64,000 nucleotides of DNA from an uncultured Alistipes sp. (GCA_949283205.1 CASDSD010000025.1:1-64000); one strand, 5' to 3'. Shown: positions 9,468-18,568, counted from the first letter of the stretch. The notes: a model not told the origin generated them from the letters alone. Numbers and translations: made by a program.

Positions 9468-10202
9468 TTATTGTTCTCCGTTTCCGTCCTCCCCGAAGCG
9501 CCGCTCGAGGATACGCCGCGCATCGCGCACCGACGACATCACCCAGCGGAACATCACCTCGCTGCGCTCCGCCTCCGTGAGCGGCCACTCCACATCCGAG
9601 AGGCGCATGCGCCGCGAGAGCATGTAGATCAGTATGGCGGCCGAGGCCGAGACGTTGAGGCTCTCGACCATGCCGCACATGGGTATGCGCAGGAACTCGT
9701 CCGCCGCGCCGATTATCTCGTCCGAGACGCCCGCATGCTCCGTCCCGAAGACGAGGCAGAAGCGTCCCCGCCCCACGTCGAAGGTCTCGGGCGTGCAGCT
9801 CTCGCGGTGGGGCGTGGTGGCCACGATGCGGTAGCCCGACGCCTTGAGCGCGGCGATGGCCGCGGCCGTGGAGTCGTGGCGCGTGATGTCGACCCACTTG
9901 TCGGTGCCGCGCACGATGTTGACGCTCGGGTCGAAGCGGCACAGCGTCTCCACCGTATGGAGGTCCTGCAGCCCGAAGGCCTCGCAGTGGCGCACCAGCG
10001 CGCTGGCGTTCTGCGGGTGGAAGGTGTTCTCGGTGAGTATGGTCATGTAGCGTGTACGCATCTCCAGCGTGCGGCGCAGCACCCCGATACGCTCCCCGGT
10101 AAGGAACTCCGTCATGTAGGCCGTGCGCTCGTCGTACCATTCGGGCGTATGCCCGCCGTAACGGCGGCGCAGGTTATTTCCGATATTTGTCATCCTCGTC
10201 AA
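9468..10202 (-). CDS. SpoU/TrmH-family RNA 2'-O-methyltransferase
   Basis: A 244-residue SPOUT methyltransferase. The three SpoU motifs are present: NASALVRHCEAFG, FGTEHAGVS and IPMCGMVESLNVSASA. The layout, with an N-terminal extension and a C-terminal tail, resembles TrmH, which methylates G18 of tRNA, so tRNA is the probable substrate. Its 5' end overlaps rsgA by 29 bp (20 bp if the second Met at 10193 is used), so translation is probably coupled. Confidence 0.88.
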   Translation of the reverse strand: MTRMTNIGNNLRRRYGGHTPEWYDERTAYMTEFLTGERIGVLRRTLEMRTRYMTILTENTFHPQNASALVRHCEAFGLQDLHTVETLCRFDPSVNIVRGTDKWVDITRHDSTAAAIAALKASGYRIVATTPHRESCTPETFDVGRGRFCLVFGTEHAGVSDEIIGAADEFLRIPMCGMVESLNVSASAAILIYMLSRRMRLSDVEWPLTEAERSEVMFRWVMSSVRDARRILERRFGEDGNGEQ

Positions 10203-11103
10203 GTATTTTCAGATAGCTTTCGTAGCGCGACAGGGCTATGTCGCCCCGCTCCACCGCCTCGATCACGGCACAGTGGGGCTCGTGCGTGTGCGAACAGTTG
10301 TAGAAGCGGCACTCGGGCAGCCACCGCATCATCTCGGGGAAGTAGTGCGCCAGCTCCGTGTCGTCTATGTCTATGAGTCCGAAGCCCTTGATGCCGGGCG
10401 TGTCTATGATGTATCCCCCCTCCGAGAGCGGGTACATCGTCGAGAAGGTGGTGGTGTGGCGCCCCTTGTGGTGGCTGCGCGAGATCTCGCCCGTGCGCAC
10501 CTCGGCCGTACGCTCCACGGCCGCCACGAGGGTCGACTTGCCCACGCCCGAGTTGCCCGACAGGAGCGTCGTGCGCCCGCGCAGCAGCTCCCGCACCTCC
10601 TCCACGCCCTCGCCTTCGGTGGCCGAGACGTCGATGACGCGGTATCCCGCACGCTCGTACGTGTCGTGGAACTCGGCCATCGCCTCGGGCGCCGTGCGCG
10701 CCAGGTCGGCCTTGGCCAAAAGTATCGTCGCGGGAACCTTGTATGCTTCGCACGTGACCAGGAAGCGGTCTATGAACTCCGGCGCCGTCTCGGGCGAGAA
10801 GAGCGTCGCCACGAGCAGCGCCTGATCGAGGTTGGCGGCGATGATGTGCGACTCCTTCGAGAGGTTCGAGGCACGGCGTATGATGTAGTTGCGGCGCGGC
10901 TCGATGTCGGCGATGACGATCTCACCCGTCTCGTCGCGCTCGCAGCGCACCACGTCGCCCACGACCACGGGATTGGTCGAGCGCACACCCTTCAGGCGCA
11001 GGCGTCCCCGTATGCGGCACGAGACCGTACGTCCGTCGAGCAGCACCTCGTAGAGGCTTCCCGTAGCGCGCATGACAATGCCGCAAAGTGCTTCTTCGGC
11101 CAT
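10174..11103 (-). CDS. rsgA: ribosome biogenesis GTPase RsgA
   Basis: A 309-residue circularly permuted GTPase that checks late maturation of the 30S subunit. An N-terminal OB-fold (about residues 1-75) precedes the GTPase domain, where the G4-like LLAKADL comes before G1 GNSGVGKST and G3 DTPGIKGFG, the permuted order. The C-terminal zinc knuckle CRFYNCSHTHEPHC is intact. It lies 4 bp after cvpA and overlaps the trmH-like gene. Confidence 0.97.
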   Translation of the reverse strand: MAEEALCGIVMRATGSLYEVLLDGRTVSCRIRGRLRLKGVRSTNPVVVGDVVRCERDETGEIVIADIEPRRNYIIRRASNLSKESHIIAANLDQALLVATLFSPETAPEFIDRFLVTCEAYKVPATILLAKADLARTAPEAMAEFHDTYERAGYRVIDVSATEGEGVEEVRELLRGRTTLLSGNSGVGKSTLVAAVERTAEVRTGEISRSHHKGRHTTTFSTMYPLSEGGYIIDTPGIKGFGLIDIDDTELAHYFPEMMRWLPECRFYNCSHTHEPHCAVIEAVERGDIALSRYESYLKILDEDDKYRK

Positions 11104-11107
11104 AATC

Positions 11108-11596
11108 TTATTCGGTTATTATCTGCTTGAGCTCCTCGAAATAGGGTGTCAGGTGTTCCGATATCGCGGCGACGGGGCGGAACCATGTCGAATCGTCGAT
11201 GGTCTGTTGTCTCACCCAGTCGAAGTCGGCATTCAGCGCGGCGAACCATGCGAAGAGGACGCTCAGCACCAGTAGCACCTTCGCCGCCGAGAAGAGTACG
11301 CCGAGGATCGAATCCAGCGCCCCGAGTCCGGCGAAGCGGAACACCGTGCGCAGCAGCCGCGCCGCCACGCCCACGGCGATGAGCGCCGCGAGAAATATTA
11401 TCATGAAGCCCGCCACACCGGCTACGGACTCCTCCATGCCCAGCATCGAGCCGAGCTCCCGGCCGTATGCCGCCGCCAGGTAGAGCGCCGCCACCACGCC
11501 CGCCAGCGTGAGCAGCTGCACGGCCAGACCGCGCCACCAGCCGTTCACGACGGCCCATGCAAGTGCCAGATATACTATGAGATCGAATATGTTCAT
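11108..11596 (-). CDS. CvpA family membrane protein
   Basis: A 162-residue integral membrane protein with four hydrophobic helices and a short hydrophilic C-terminus. It begins MNIFDLIVYLALAWAVVNGW, and the Gx-rich first helix is typical of CvpA, named for colicin V production and linked to envelope stress. The start at 11596 is the usual family start; the open frame upstream reaches into the divergent promoter region. It heads the cvpA-rsgA-trmH-like-aminotransferase operon. Confidence 0.85.
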   Translation of the reverse strand: MNIFDLIVYLALAWAVVNGWWRGLAVQLLTLAGVVAALYLAAAYGRELGSMLGMEESVAGVAGFMIIFLAALIAVGVAARLLRTVFRFAGLGALDSILGVLFSAAKVLLVLSVLFAWFAALNADFDWVRQQTIDDSTWFRPVAAISEHLTPYFEELKQIITE

Positions 11597-11649
11597 CGTT
11601 GCGTGAGGCAAAATATCGCACGAAGTTAGCATATTTTTTTCATTCTTTG

Positions 11650-11657
11650 TATATTTG
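11650..11657 (+). promoter_or_regulatory. -7 box for the GH2 gene
   Basis: TATATTTG matches the Bacteroidetes -7 consensus TAnnTTTG and lies 21 bp before the ATG at 11679. No good -33 TTTG is seen at the usual distance. Confidence 0.6.
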
Positions 11658-11678
11658 TCTTTCAAAAACCTGTTGCTT

Positions 11679-13679
11679 ATGAAGCGTTATATCATTGCAT
11701 TGCTGCTTCTTGTCTCGTGTGCGGCCGTCTCGGCCCGCACGGTATATTCGCTCAATGACAATTGGCAGTTTTTCTACAAGCTCGAAACCAGCAGCGACTA
11801 CGCCCGCCACATATCTCTGCCCCATACGTGGAACCTCGACGCTCTGGCCGGATCGGGAGACTACATGCAGACCACGGCCAACTATTCGCGCGACATATAC
11901 ATCCCGGCCGAGTGGTCGGGAAAGCGTCTCTTCCTGAAGTTCTACGGCGTGCAGAGCATCGCCGACGTCTTCATTAACGGGCACCATGCGGGCGAACACC
12001 GCGGCGGCTGGACCGCCTTCACCTTCGAGATCACGCGGTTCATACAGTACGGACAGAACAATTCGGTGGTGGTCGTGGTGAGCAACGCCTATCAGAACGA
12101 TGTGCTGCCCACCTCGTCGGAGGTGAACCTCTACGGCGGAATATACCGCGAGGTGGAGCTTATCGTCACCGAACAGACCACCGTCTCGCCCCTCTACTAC
12201 GGCTCGGACGGCGTGCTGATAAACCAGCTCAACTTCGTCGACAACAAGGTCGACGCCACCGCCTCGGTATGGGTCACCTCGACGCTCGACCGTGCCTGTG
12301 ACCTCTACATCACCGTGCGCGCCCCGACGGGGGAAGTGGTCTACTCGCGTTACCTGAAGGGACGTATCGAGGAGGGGCGCCCCATCGATATCCCGTTCTC
12401 GATCGACGAGCCGCTGCTGTGGAGCTGCGAGGAGCCGAACCTCTACTCCGTAACCATAGGCATCGGTCCGAAGCAGGAGGATGAGGTGACCGTGACGACG
12501 GGATTCCGCAGGATCGACTACTCGTCGCCCTCGGCCTTGAGGATAAACGGCGTGCGCGTGCCAATACACGGCGTGACGCTCTACCACGACCGCGCCGCCA
12601 TAGCCTCGACGCTGCGCACGCTCCACTATGACGAGGACATGGAGTTTATCCGCGACATCGGTGCCAACGCCATACGTTCGGCGACAGGCCCCCATTCGCA
12701 ATACCTGTACGACTGCTGCGATAAGAACGGTCTGCTCGTATGGATCGACATGCCCTTCACGCGGGCGCCCTTCCTGAGCGACGTGTCATATTTCGCCACC
12801 GACCGCTTCCGCAACAACGGACTGCAGCAGCTGCGCGAGATCATCATACAGAACTACAATCATCCCTCGGTGGTCATGTGGGGCATCTCGTCGCTGGTGT
12901 GGGAGCGCGGCGACAATGTCCTGGAGTTCCTGCGCCAGCTCAACTCCACGGCCAAGACGCTAGATCCGTCGCGTCCGACGGTGGCGTGCAGCAACCAGGA
13001 CGGCGACATCAACTTCGTCACCGACATGATCGTGTGGCAGCAGGATCTGGGATGGGAGCGCGGCACGATCGACGACATCAACGTCTGGCGCGAGAAACTC
13101 CATGCGGACTGGGGCAACCTGCGGTCGTCGGTGGCGTACGGCGCCCCGGGTTCGATCGACCAGCAGAGCGACGAGACCGTGAAGCCGGCCCGCATCGACC
13201 CGCGCTGGCTGCCCGAGCGGTGGCAGACGGAGTTCCACGAGGGATACGCCCGCAACATCATGCCCGACTCGCTCTTCTGGGGCGTCTGGATCAACAATCT
13301 CTTCGAGTTCGGGTCGGTGCGCTATACCGACGGCATCTCGCATACGGGTCTGGTCACCTTCGACCGCAAGGACCGCAAGGATGCCTACTACCTCTACCGC
13401 GCGCTGTGGAACCGCCAGAGCCCCACGCTCCACATAACCGAGAAGCGGCGCAACATGCGTCAGGATACCATCCAGCAGGTGAAGTTCTACTCGTCGGCGG
13501 CCGAAGCGCCCGTGCTGACGGTAAACAAGGATACCGTCGCCACGCGGCAGTATGCCCCGTGCCAGTTCATATCGGATTCGGTGGTTATGAAGGGGCGCAA
13601 CGAGATCGTCGTCCGCGCCGGAGAGTTGAGCGACCGCCAGAGCGTCACGATAGTCAACGCCCTGAAACAACATCAATAG
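11679..13679 (+). CDS. glycoside hydrolase family 2-like protein
   Basis: A 666-residue exported protein (signal peptide ending AVSA) with GH2 architecture: jelly-roll sugar-binding domain (about 20-180), Ig-like domain (about 190-285) and TIM barrel (about 290-600). The nucleophile region is recognisable as WQTEFHEG (Glu about 518). The acid/base region, normally MWSLGNE in GH2, reads MWGISSL here (residues 401-406), so the conserved Asn-Glu pair is Ser-Leu. It may be a divergent or inactive beta-galactosidase/beta-glucuronidase relative. Its 3' end overlaps the convergent WbqC-like gene by 26 bp. Confidence 0.82.
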   Translation: MKRYIIALLLLVSCAAVSARTVYSLNDNWQFFYKLETSSDYARHISLPHTWNLDALAGSGDYMQTTANYSRDIYIPAEWSGKRLFLKFYGVQSIADVFINGHHAGEHRGGWTAFTFEITRFIQYGQNNSVVVVVSNAYQNDVLPTSSEVNLYGGIYREVELIVTEQTTVSPLYYGSDGVLINQLNFVDNKVDATASVWVTSTLDRACDLYITVRAPTGEVVYSRYLKGRIEEGRPIDIPFSIDEPLLWSCEEPNLYSVTIGIGPKQEDEVTVTTGFRRIDYSSPSALRINGVRVPIHGVTLYHDRAAIASTLRTLHYDEDMEFIRDIGANAIRSATGPHSQYLYDCCDKNGLLVWIDMPFTRAPFLSDVSYFATDRFRNNGLQQLREIIIQNYNHPSVVMWGISSLVWERGDNVLEFLRQLNSTAKTLDPSRPTVACSNQDGDINFVTDMIVWQQDLGWERGTIDDINVWREKLHADWGNLRSSVAYGAPGSIDQQSDETVKPARIDPRWLPERWQTEFHEGYARNIMPDSLFWGVWINNLFEFGSVRYTDGISHTGLVTFDRKDRKDAYYLYRALWNRQSPTLHITEKRRNMRQDTIQQVKFYSSAAEAPVLTVNKDTVATRQYAPCQFISDSVVMKGRNEIVVRAGELSDRQSVTIVNALKQHQ

Positions 13680-14250
13680 CCGAAGGCCCTTCGCAGAGAA
13701 TAAGGTCCAGCACCGAGAGGCCGGCGACGAAGGGCATGCGGTCGGAGAAGACCTGAATGTAAGGCTCGACGGGTTCCGTCGGGCCTTCGTTGTGTCGCGG
13801 CCGCAGGTCGAGATCGCCCTCCGCGGCCTCGACATACCGTTCCGAGACGTTCGGCGGGGAGGTGACGCCGAGCATCCGCAGCAGCGCCTCCGTATACTCT
13901 ATGTTGTAGTCGAGCAGGTATCGCCACTGGCGGCGGTAGAAGGGTTCGATCTGCGGGGCATAGTAGTCGAAGTAGGGTGCCGAGCGGTATGCCGAGACTA
14001 TCGACACCCAGTGCTGGTGCTGCCACCGCTTCGAGTAGTCGATGCGCACGTCGCGCATGGGCCGGCGCGGCGTATTGGCGTGTTCGACGTTTACCGTCAG
14101 CGCCAGCGGGCCGTTTGCCGAGAGGATGAGGGCGCGGTTGCGCTGCGACCGCTTGATGAAGTGCTCGCCCGTGTCGATGACGTACTTCCCGCGCAGCAGA
14201 TGCGAAAAGTAGCTCACCGAACCCATGTATGCCGAGGGAAGGATCACCAT
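13654..14250 (-). CDS. WbqC-like family protein
   Basis: A 198-residue soluble protein of the WbqC-like family, named after a gene in O-antigen clusters; the biochemical role is not established. The typical opening LPSAYMGSVSYFSHLL is present, followed by the conserved RNRALILSANGPLALTVNV and DVRIDYSKRWQHQHW stretches. It starts 3 bp after the stop of prmA and is almost certainly co-transcribed with it. Its 3' end overlaps the end of the GH2 gene tail to tail. Confidence 0.8.
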   Translation of the reverse strand: MVILPSAYMGSVSYFSHLLRGKYVIDTGEHFIKRSQRNRALILSANGPLALTVNVEHANTPRRPMRDVRIDYSKRWQHQHWVSIVSAYRSAPYFDYYAPQIEPFYRRQWRYLLDYNIEYTEALLRMLGVTSPPNVSERYVEAAEGDLDLRPRHNEGPTEPVEPYIQVFSDRMPFVAGLSVLDLILCEGPSAIDVVSGR

Positions 14251-14253
14251 ACG

Positions 14254-15111
14254 CTACGGCCTCCTCTCTCTGCGGGTGCGGCGGCATGCCACCATGGCCC
14301 AGCCGTCGCACGCCTCCACCATCTCGCGTTCCAGTCCTGCCGCGGCGGCGGCCGTCTCGACGGCGGCGGCATCTTCGGCCAGGAAGCCGCTCACGACGCA
14401 CTGTCCGCCCGGCGTGAGGGCCGCCGCGAGCGCCGGCATCATCTCTACCACGATGTTGCGGCCGATGTTGGCCAGGATGAAGTCGAACTGCCGTCCCTCG
14501 ATGCTCCCGGCAGAGCCGCAGATGGTCTCGATGCGTCCCTCGGCACCGTTCAGGGCGGCGCTGTCGCGGCAGCTGTCGCAGGCCCATTCGTCGATGTCGA
14601 CGGCCGTCATGGCCGCGGCGCCGAACTTCACGGCGGTGAGGGAGAGAATTCCCGTGCCGCACCCCATGTCGAGGCCGTGCAACCCCTCGACGCCCATCTC
14701 CGTGATGCGGCGCACCATCATCGAGGTGGTGGTGTGGTGCCCCGTCCCGAAGGACATGCGCGGCGCCACCACGATGTCCGTAACGCCGTCGGGTGCCGGT
14801 GCGTGATGCGCGGCGCGTATGCGTACGGGGTGGTGCCCGCCGATCTCGACGGGGGTGAAGTCGCTCTCCCACGAGGCGTTCCAGTTGCTGCGGGCGATGC
14901 GGCGCTCCTCGCTGCTGGAGACGCCCACCGACGCGAGCGCCGCGGCGGCGGCCGTGCGGCACGCCTCGTCATACATCGGCTCGGGGATGTATGCCTTCAG
15001 ATACCCATCCTGCTCCTCGAATGCCTCGAAAGGGAGGTCGGAGAGCATCGCCGTGACGATCTCCGCCTGTTCGGAGCCGGTGACGGGAACCGACAGCTCG
15101 ATATAATCCAT
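14254..15111 (-). CDS. prmA: ribosomal protein L11 methyltransferase
   Basis: A 285-residue SAM-dependent methyltransferase that trimethylates ribosomal protein L11. An N-terminal substrate domain (about 1-110) is followed by the Rossmann fold with APRMSFGTGHHTTT and motif I LDMGCGTGILS. The start at 15111 gives MDYIELSVPV, the usual PrmA N-terminus; the open frame upstream is antisense to xerD and discarded. It heads a two-gene operon with the WbqC-like gene and has a TAACTTTG box at 15141-15148. Its target rplK is at 37.4 kb. Confidence 0.93.
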   Translation of the reverse strand: MDYIELSVPVTGSEQAEIVTAMLSDLPFEAFEEQDGYLKAYIPEPMYDEACRTAAAAALASVGVSSSEERRIARSNWNASWESDFTPVEIGGHHPVRIRAAHHAPAPDGVTDIVVAPRMSFGTGHHTTTSMMVRRITEMGVEGLHGLDMGCGTGILSLTAVKFGAAAMTAVDIDEWACDSCRDSAALNGAEGRIETICGSAGSIEGRQFDFILANIGRNIVVEMMPALAAALTPGGQCVVSGFLAEDAAAVETAAAAAGLEREMVEACDGWAMVACRRTRRERRP

Positions 15112-15128
15112 ATTATGTAAAATTTTGC

Positions 15129-15148
15129 TATCTTCGCAGACAAAGTTA
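15129..15148. promoter_or_regulatory. divergent promoters for xerD and prmA
   Basis: TATCTTCG on the plus strand (15129-15136, one base off TAnnTTTG) lies 20 bp before xerD. TAACTTTG on the minus strand (15141-15148) lies 29 bp before prmA. The whole intergenic gap is 45 bp. Confidence 0.65.
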
Positions 15149-15156
15149 GCAAGAAT

Positions 15157-16056
15157 ATGGCAGAACACGTTAAAATATGGAAGGAAATTGAGAACAGCTA
15201 CCGAACCTACCTGCGTCTCGAAAAGCACCTTTCGGCCAACACCATCGAGTCGTACATGCGCGACCTGGAACAGTTCGCACACTTTGTGCTGCGCTTCTAT
15301 GACGTGCCTCCGCGCGAGGTGGCGCGGCAGATGGTCGAACACTACATGTCGTGGCTCTATGAACGCGGACGCGAGAAGAGTTCCCAGGCGCGCAACCTGA
15401 GCGGCATAAAGAGTTTCTTCAACTTCATGCTGCTGAACGAGATGATCGAGTCGTCGCCTGCCGAGAACGTCGAGGCGCCGAAGGCGGGGCGGCCCCTGCC
15501 CGACACGCTTACGGTGGAGGAGATCGACCGTCTTATCGGCAGCATCGACCCCGCGACGAAGAAGGGGTTGCGCGACCGCGCCATTCTCGAACTGCTCTAT
15601 TCGTGCGGGCTGCGCGTGTCGGAGCTGTGCGACCTGAAGATAGGCGATCTCTACTTCGGCGAGGGGTACATACGCGTCACGGGAAAGGGAGACAAGGAGC
15701 GTCTGGTGCCGGTGAGCGACATCGCGCGCGACCGCGTGCAACTCTATCTCGAGATGCGCCGCGCCGCCCGCAGCGGTGACGACACGCTCTTTCTGAACAA
15801 CCGCGGCAGCCGTCTCACGCGCGTGATGATCTTCACCATCATCCGCCAGGCGGCCCTGCGCGCCGGTATCGACAAGCGAATCAGCCCCCACACCTTCCGC
15901 CACTCGTTCGCCACGCATCTGCTCGAGGGCGGCGCCAACATCCGCCAGGTGCAGGAACTGCTGGGGCACGAGAACATCCTCACCACGGAGATCTACACCC
16001 ATCTCGATTCGACCCATTTGCGCGACACCGTCGAGGAGCACATGCACATTCCGTAG
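15157..16056 (+). CDS. xerD: tyrosine recombinase XerD
   Basis: A 299-residue site-specific recombinase that resolves chromosome dimers at dif with XerC. An N-terminal SAM-like core-binding domain (about 1-95) precedes the catalytic domain with the full set of active residues: Arg153 (GLRVSEL), Lys177 (TGKGDKE), His245 and Arg248 (HTFRHS), His271 (LGHENI) and Tyr280 (EIYTH). Length and the HTFRHSFATHLLEGG stretch match housekeeping XerD rather than a mobile-element integrase. No att-like duplication is seen nearby. Confidence 0.93.
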   Translation: MAEHVKIWKEIENSYRTYLRLEKHLSANTIESYMRDLEQFAHFVLRFYDVPPREVARQMVEHYMSWLYERGREKSSQARNLSGIKSFFNFMLLNEMIESSPAENVEAPKAGRPLPDTLTVEEIDRLIGSIDPATKKGLRDRAILELLYSCGLRVSELCDLKIGDLYFGEGYIRVTGKGDKERLVPVSDIARDRVQLYLEMRRAARSGDDTLFLNNRGSRLTRVMIFTIIRQAALRAGIDKRISPHTFRHSFATHLLEGGANIRQVQELLGHENILTTEIYTHLDSTHLRDTVEEHMHIP

Positions 16057-16116
16057 CGTGGCGGCGGCACGCGGCGCGAAAGCATGGAAATATTTGCACG
16101 ATAGAGAAATATTCGC

Positions 16117-16124
16117 TATATTCG
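16117..16124 (+). promoter_or_regulatory. -7 box for the sulfatase gene
   Basis: TATATTCG, one base off TAnnTTTG, lies 29 bp before the ATG at 16153. Confidence 0.45.
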
Positions 16125-16152
16125 TCACCTGCAACCAATAACAACCCGAACC

Positions 16153-17739
16153 ATGAAACGACCCGTATCGCCGGCCGCCGCCCTGCTTCCCGCACTGGCT
16201 GCCGCGGCGTGTGCTCCGCAGAGCGCCGTCGAGCGCAAGCCGCTCAACATCATCCACATCATGACGGACGACCACTCCTATCAGACGATAAGTGCCTACG
16301 GTCATCCGATCTCGCAGCTGGCCCCGACGCCCAATATCGACCGCTTGGCGGCCGAGGGTGTCACCTTCACGCGCGCCTATGTCGAGAACTCGCTCTCGAC
16401 GCCCAGCCGCGCATGCCTCATCACGGGCCTATACAGCCACCAGAACGGCCAGCGCCGCCTCGGCGCCGGCATCGACGCCAGCAAGACCTTCATCTCGGAG
16501 ATCCTGCAGCAGAACGGTTACCAGACGGGCGTCGTGGGCAAGTGGCACATGCGCTGCGAGCCCAAGGGGTTCGACTACTATCACATACTCGACGACCAGG
16601 GCGAATACTACAACCCGCGGTTCCGCTCGCCCGAGTCGAACGGTGAATATGTGCGCGAGGAGGGGTATTCGTCGACACTCATCACCGACCACGCCATCGA
16701 GTTCCTCGAGGGGCGCGACAAGGACAAGCCCTTCTGCCTGCTGGTGCACCACAAGGCGCCGCACCGCAACTGGATGCCCGAACCCAAATACTATGACCTC
16801 TACGAGGATGTGGAGTTCCCCATGCCCGACAACTTCTATGACGACTACTCGAACCGCGGCACCGCGGCCCATAACCAGAAGATGAGCATCGACAAGGATA
16901 TGGAGCTGGTCTACGACCTCAAGGTGACGGAGATGAAGGAGGAGCCGTCGTACGTACCCGAGCCCAACTCCTTCTGGAGTCCTGCGGCGGCGGGCCTCAC
17001 CCCCGCGCAGCAGGAGGCGTGGAATGCCGCCTACGGCCCCAAGAACGAGGCCTTCGTGGAGGCGAAGCTCTCGGGACGCGACCTTGTGGAGTGGAAATAC
17101 CAGCGTTACATGCGCGACTACCTGCGCTGCATACGGTCGGTGGACGACGAGGTGGGGCGCCTGCTCGACTACCTCGAGCAGAACGGCCTTATGGAGAACA
17201 CCGTCATCGTCTACACCTCGGACCAGGGCTTCTACATGGGCGAGCACGGCTGGTTCGACAAGCGCTTCATGTACGAGGAGTCGTTCCGCACGCCGCTCAT
17301 CATCCGCTACCCGGGCGGGCGGCAGGGCGTGGAGTGCGACCGCCTTGTGCAGAACATCGACTACGCCCCGACATACCTTGCCGCGGCGGGGATCGAGCAG
17401 CCCGAATACATGACGGGCATGCCGTTGCAGCCCCTCTGCAAGGGGCGTGAACCGCGGCAGTGGCGCGAGGATCTCTACTATCACTACTACGACTACCCGG
17501 CCGAGCACCGCGTGCTGCGCCACGACGGCGTGAGCGACGGCCGATACAAGCTCATACACTTCTACGACAAGGATGCGGACGGCAACGTGGTGCTGCGCGA
17601 GGACGAGCTCTATGACCTCGAGGCCGACCCCACGGAGATGCGGAACATCATCGACCGCGAGGATATGGCCGAGGTGCGCGCACGCCTGCAGCAGCGCCTC
17701 GACGAATACCGCACGCAGCTGGCCGTGGACGAGTATTGA
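16153..17739 (+). CDS. lipoprotein sulfatase, probable GlcNAc-6-sulfatase type
   Basis: A 528-residue family S1 sulfatase with a lipobox (LAAAAC, Cys20). The formylglycine motif is S82-T-P-S-R86; Ser is the S-type precursor that needs a radical-SAM maturase (anSME), not seen in this window. Metal ligands fit MTDDH near the N-terminus and SDQGFYMGEHGWFDKR near residue 360. The overall sequence resembles N-acetylglucosamine-6-sulfatases of gut Bacteroidetes, which desulfate mucin or glycosaminoglycan chains; this specificity is inference. A small lipoprotein gene follows 117 bp downstream. Confidence 0.88.
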   Translation: MKRPVSPAAALLPALAAAACAPQSAVERKPLNIIHIMTDDHSYQTISAYGHPISQLAPTPNIDRLAAEGVTFTRAYVENSLSTPSRACLITGLYSHQNGQRRLGAGIDASKTFISEILQQNGYQTGVVGKWHMRCEPKGFDYYHILDDQGEYYNPRFRSPESNGEYVREEGYSSTLITDHAIEFLEGRDKDKPFCLLVHHKAPHRNWMPEPKYYDLYEDVEFPMPDNFYDDYSNRGTAAHNQKMSIDKDMELVYDLKVTEMKEEPSYVPEPNSFWSPAAAGLTPAQQEAWNAAYGPKNEAFVEAKLSGRDLVEWKYQRYMRDYLRCIRSVDDEVGRLLDYLEQNGLMENTVIVYTSDQGFYMGEHGWFDKRFMYEESFRTPLIIRYPGGRQGVECDRLVQNIDYAPTYLAAAGIEQPEYMTGMPLQPLCKGREPRQWREDLYYHYYDYPAEHRVLRHDGVSDGRYKLIHFYDKDADGNVVLREDELYDLEADPTEMRNIIDREDMAEVRARLQQRLDEYRTQLAVDEY

Positions 17740-17856
17740 CCCCCGATGCCGCAACCGGCAGGAATGATATGCGGCGTGTGGCGAGGTCGTTGCACAACGT
17801 CGCGCGAGTGCGGCAAGGTGCAGCAAGGAATCACAAACAGACAAACGACATAAGAC

Positions 17857-18258
17857 ATGAAAACCGTTATCTTACGGATTGCGGTCATCGCCCTGGCCCT
17901 TGCGGCCGCCATCTCATGCAAGAAGCAGGAGGAGCATCCAAGCTACGAACGCACGGCACGCATAGCGTCATACTATGGCGGCGTGTCGGGCGAGGGCGTA
18001 TTCAAGGTACTCAACGCCTGTGTCGACGGCAGGTGGGAACACTGGCCCGGGATCAAGGGCCTCGACTACGAGGAGGGATACGAATACGAGGTGCGCGTAC
18101 GCTTCGACTACAACCACGAGCTGGATGGCATGATGGATGTCATGTTTCCCTACTCGGCAACGCTTGTCGAACTTGTCGGTAAGACACAACGTACGACCGA
18201 CGACTGCCCGCTGCCGACATACGACGAGTTTCTGGAGAACCTCATGAGCCAATATTAA
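17857..18258 (+). CDS. small DUF4377-like lipoprotein
   Basis: A 133-residue lipoprotein (lipobox AAAISC). The stretch WEHWPGIKGLDYEEGYEYEV is reminiscent of DUF4377 domains of envelope proteins, an uncertain match from memory. The function is unknown. It lies downstream of the sulfatase on the same strand; the first terminator-like hairpin after either gene is at 18529-18568, so the two may share a transcript with a long 3' UTR. Confidence 0.65.
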   Translation: MKTVILRIAVIALALAAAISCKKQEEHPSYERTARIASYYGGVSGEGVFKVLNACVDGRWEHWPGIKGLDYEEGYEYEVRVRFDYNHELDGMMDVMFPYSATLVELVGKTQRTTDDCPLPTYDEFLENLMSQY

Positions 18259-18368
18259 CCCCCCCCCTCGACATACCCCGCCATCCCGACGCGGCAGAAG
18301 CGGCAAAGCGGGACAAGGCGGAACGGGGCAGGCCGGAGTCGAACGTGGCAGACGGGGCGGTACAGGAC

Positions 18369-18512
18369 CCTGATATGGCCGGACGGAACCGAGACCGGCA
18401 AAACAGAACGGGACCGGGCCGGACATGGCCAGGCAAAACAGAACGGACCGGGCCGGATATGGCCGGGCAAGACAGAACGGAACCGGGCCGAACGGGACCG
18501 GGCCGGACAGAA
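18369..18512 (+). repeat. degenerate ~34-bp tandem repeats
   Basis: A unit of about 34 bp starting ACCGGGCCGGA and ending AACAGAACGG occurs at 18413-18446 and 18447-18481. A diverged copy lies upstream (from about 18369) and truncated copies follow up to about 18512. The array lies between the small lipoprotein stop and a strong terminator, so it is probably transcribed as 3' UTR. No open frame is preserved across units. Confidence 0.7.
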
Positions 18513-18528
18513 CAGGGGCGAATGATGC

Positions 18529-18568
18529 GACGGTCCCGGGACGACAGCTCCCGGGACCGTCCTGTTTT
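18529..18568 (+). terminator. strong intrinsic terminator
   Basis: GACGGTCCCGGGA (18529-18541) and TCCCGGGACCGTC (18549-18561) form a perfect 13-bp stem followed by CTGTTTTT. It lies 270 bp after the DUF4377-like gene and 214 bp before cstA, with the 34-bp repeats inside the presumed 3' UTR. Confidence 0.9.

Noticed and set aside
15157-16056. Tyrosine recombinase considered as a mobile-element integrase
   Set aside because: Length, motif order and sequence fit housekeeping XerD, it shares divergent promoters with prmA, and there are no att-like duplications, tRNA junction or phage genes around it.
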